DNA of 64,000 bases from JAGWAJ01 sp026707615 (lineage in GTDB: Bacteria > Acidobacteriota > Vicinamibacteria > Vicinamibacterales > UBA8438). Position numbers and translations under genes: made by a program. Every line of letters begins with the position of its first letter. The first letter of the stretch is position 1. This document shows positions 61,973 through 64,000 of this stretch, one piece after another. The notes beneath the pieces were generated by a model. The model worked only from the letters and a program-made list of their open reading frames with translations, was not told the DNA's origin and made no database searches. Where the stretch lies: positions 186,001 to 250,000 of the forward strand of contig CBDBMW010000012.1 in assembly GCA_965207595.1 (NCBI GenBank). The letters are read 5' to 3'.

Positions 61973-63125
61973 ATGTCGGACCCAACCGCCTGGTACGACG
62001 CGCACGCCGACGAGCTCTCGGACCGCTACGAAGCCGTTCCCCCGCAGCGCGTGCACGGTTGGCTGCTGGACGTGCTTCCCTCGACGCCGGCCACCGCGCT
62101 CGACGTGGGCACTGGCAGCGGCCGCGACGCCGCGTGGCTCTCCCGCCGGGGCCTGGTCGCACTGACCTGGCTGCGCCTGTACACGCCACTGCTTCGCGCG
62201 GATCTGCCGCAGAGCCCGATCAACACCCGTGGCGCCGACCGGCTCGGCTTCGCCAGGGCTGCTTTCGAGAGACTCGACGCGACGTCTCACCACGATCTGC
62301 GGGTCGGCACGGCGCTCGACGGCGAAGCCGGCGCTGCTCTTCACCAGGCGCTGAAGGACGCCGCCCGCACGATCGAGCAGATGCCCGTTCGCCACATGAC
62401 GTATCCGAACGAGCCGCGGTCCATACTTCCCGTAGACCGCCGCGCCGGCGGCAGGCGCTCGACGAGCACGGCCCGACTCGACGCGTCCTATCTGGCAAGC
62501 TTCGGAACCATGCGGGTACCGATACACCTGTGGGCTGCCGTGCAGCGCTTCACGGCGTGGATCGAGCCGGCCATCAAGGCCGAATGGATGCGCGTCACGC
62601 GCACCTACGCGGAGCGACAGGGCCGGACTCTCGAAGAAGCGCAACTCTCGTCCGCCATGGCGTGGGAGGACCCGAATCGCGACGTAGGTGTGGCGCGGGA
62701 GCGGGCCGGACTCCTTCTTTCGACAGGACGGCTCCACTGCGTATGGAGCGGCAGGCGATTATCCACCGCCAATGTGGACATCGACCACTGCTTCCCCTGG
62801 GCCGTCTGGCCCTGCGGCGACCTCTGGAATCTCATGCCGGCCCACCGGGCGGTCAATCAAGCGGGAGAAGCGTGACCGGCTGCCCACGGACCGCCTGTTG
62901 AGAGCCGCGCAGGACAGGATCCTGCAGTGGTGGAACGACGCGTACCGGGAGAGCGCGAACCGCGCGCTGGCCGAAAGTTTCGCACTCGAGGCCTCTGTCA
63001 GTCTGCCCGGCATCGCGAGCGTCGACGCGGATCTCGACAGCTACTACTCCGCCGTCAACCTGCAACGACTGCGCTTGAAGCAGAACCAGCAGGTGCCGGA
63101 ATGGAGCGGACGAGGTTACCTCTGA
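61973..63125 (+). pseudogene. Methyltransferase N-terminus joined to an HNH-nuclease gene, frameshifted
   Basis: Residues 1-60 (DAHADELSDRYEAV, TALDVGTGSGRDAAWLSRRG) are the beginning of a SAM methyltransferase that stops after motif I. From residue 61 (LVALTWLRLYTPLLRADLPQSPINT) an unrelated protein starts, with AARTIEQMPVRHMTYPN, RVPIHLWAAVQRFTAWIEPAI, and a HNH site WSGRRLSTANVDIDHCFPW (Asp271-His272), LWNLMPAHRAVNQ. At about 62858 the frame slips by one: the other frame continues KREKRDRLPTDRLLRAAQD and runs to 63125. So the nuclease is probably broken. It lies 37 bases before the ATPase gene. Confidence 0.65.
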
Positions 63126-63162
63126 AGAGGATGCGGCACGCACTCCCCGGGGAGGAAGCGGC

Positions 63163-64000
63163 GTGAGACTGCTCCACTACCTGGAGATCCAGAACTTCAA
63201 GCGCTTCGGCGACCGGCAACGCATCGAGCTGGACCATCCGGCGGTGCTCATCGGTCCCAACAATTGCGGCAAGACCACCGCCATGCAGGCCATCGCGCTC
63301 TGGTCGCAGGCAGTCGCAACCTGGCACGGCAACAAGGGCCAGGCGCCTCCCAGGAAGCGCACCTCGACCTCGCTCAATCGGCTGAGCATCGTCTCGGTCC
63401 CCGTGCAGCGCACGCGCTACTTCTGGCACAACACGCACGTTCGAAGCGGAAACCGGGACATTCCGCTCCTGGTCACGGTCGGCGTGTTGCACGAGGGCAG
63501 GGTCGAGCCGGTCACCATGCGCTTCCGCAACCAAGGCGACGACCTGGTCTACTGCACCCCGGACGAACGCACGCTGCAGCATCCCGATTTGATCTCCGCC
63601 GCCGCGCGGATCAAGGTCCGGGCGCTCTATCCGATGTCGGGCCTGGAGACCGAAGAGCCGATCCTCCGGCCCGGCCGGATCGACGTCCTGCTGGGGCAGG
63701 GGCAGACGGCGCAGGTGCTCCGCAATCTCTGCCTGCTCGTCTTCCGGGACGCTCCGGAATCGTGGGACGAGATCGTCGGCCTCATGCAACGGCTGTTCCG
63801 CGTGCGGCTTGGCAGTCCGCTGGAGACCGAGCGGGGCAGCATCCAGCTCTTCTTCCGGCAGGACGATGTCAAGGAACCGCTCGACGTGGCCCTCGCGGGG
63901 CGCGGCTTCCAGCAATTGCTTCTGATCTTCGCCTATCTCCATTCGCACCCTGGCAGCGTGCTGCTGATCGACGAGCCGGACGCGCACCTGGAGATCCTGC
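63163..64000 (+). CDS. AAA/OLD-like ATPase (partial, runs off the window)
   Basis: At least 279 residues; the 3' end is outside. GTG 63163 follows GGAGGAAG. It starts LLHYLEIQNFKRFGDRQRIEL, then Walker A GPNNCGKTTAMQ (Lys37), an ABC-signature-like LAGRGFQQLLLIFAYL, and Walker B VLLIDEPDAHLE (Asp270-Glu271) at the edge. The short distance between the Walker motifs shows there is no long coiled coil, as in OLD/RecF/PtuA-type ATPases. Paired with the HNH gene upstream it resembles ATPase plus HNH defence modules such as Septu. A TOPRIM domain, if any, would lie beyond the window. Confidence 0.75.
   Translation, partial: MRLLHYLEIQNFKRFGDRQRIELDHPAVLIGPNNCGKTTAMQAIALWSQAVATWHGNKGQAPPRKRTSTSLNRLSIVSVPVQRTRYFWHNTHVRSGNRDIPLLVTVGVLHEGRVEPVTMRFRNQGDDLVYCTPDERTLQHPDLISAAARIKVRALYPMSGLETEEPILRPGRIDVLLGQGQTAQVLRNLCLLVFRDAPESWDEIVGLMQRLFRVRLGSPLETERGSIQLFFRQDDVKEPLDVALAGRGFQQLLLIFAYLHSHPGSVLLIDEPDAHLEIL

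Noticed and set aside
62873..62875. TGA after VNQAGEA considered as a third selenocysteine codon
   Set aside because: Homology continues in a different frame, not in the same frame after the TGA, so a frameshift explains it.

Overview
The window is a 64 kb piece of a very GC-rich (roughly 70%) Gram-negative-type chromosome with densely packed genes, many ATGA/GTGA stop-start overlaps and frequent GTG starts. Periplasmic PQQ dehydrogenase plus cytochrome c, Tat-exported sulfite/sulfane dehydrogenase, lipoproteins and a beta-barrel protein point to a didermal aerobe. The style and content suggest an uncultivated Acidobacteriota (Vicinamibacteria-like) genome. This is inference only: no rRNA or marker gene is present.

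Layout. 1-11.4 kb: tail of a serine hydrolase, an M29-like peptidase, PPi-type phosphofructokinase, an MBL-fold protein, SixA, YggT, a coupled cytochrome c/PQQ-alcohol dehydrogenase pair, a BON protein, and a GH65 phosphorylase with its beta-phosphoglucomutase-like partner. 11.4-19.5 kb: MsrA, ModABC molybdate importer, a small AT-richer gene pair, a MerA-like flavoprotein, two HAD/nucleotidyltransferase-like genes and a PqqB-like MBL protein. 19.7-24.1 kb: a SelW-like selenoprotein with in-frame UGA, SoxC plus a cytochrome c, a broken AAA-ATPase fragment, a Fic protein with a perfect palindrome at its start, and a HEPN-like gene. 24.1-26.4 kb: gamma-glutamyltransferase and a HicB-like antitoxin. 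26.4-53.3 kb: a cell-surface glycan region containing a PA14/sulfatase-fold membrane protein, transketolase, alginate-type O-acetylation genes (AlgI/AlgJ-like), LbH acyltransferase, asparagine synthase, GlpD, methyltransferases, radical SAM, a flippase-like membrane protein, two GT4 glycosyltransferases, an epimerase and an outer-membrane protein. 53.3-61.9 kb: a DUF255 thioredoxin-fold protein, an OsmC-family protein whose active-site Cys codon is UGA (second candidate selenoprotein), a DUF442-type phosphatase, a PLP decarboxylase, TrkH/TrkA potassium uptake and a MatC-like permease. 61.9-64 kb: a methyltransferase truncated by an HNH-nuclease gene (frameshifted) followed by an AAA/OLD-like ATPase that runs off the window.

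Two signals run across the window. (1) There are two independent in-frame UGA codons at redox Cys positions, each followed at the right distance by a hairpin that fits bacterial SECIS rules. (2) A dispersed short repeat, core GGAGYYTGCGCCGYAGAAC, occurs in at least a dozen copies, often as inverted pairs, in intergenic gaps. In two places it supplies the last codons and the stop codon of a protein gene.

The Moco-dependent SoxC and the ModABC importer fit together, as do the PQQ dehydrogenase and the PqqB-like protein. The OsmC and DUF255 genes form one redox-related operon. No rRNA, tRNA, CRISPR array, insertion sequence or U-tract terminator was recognised.
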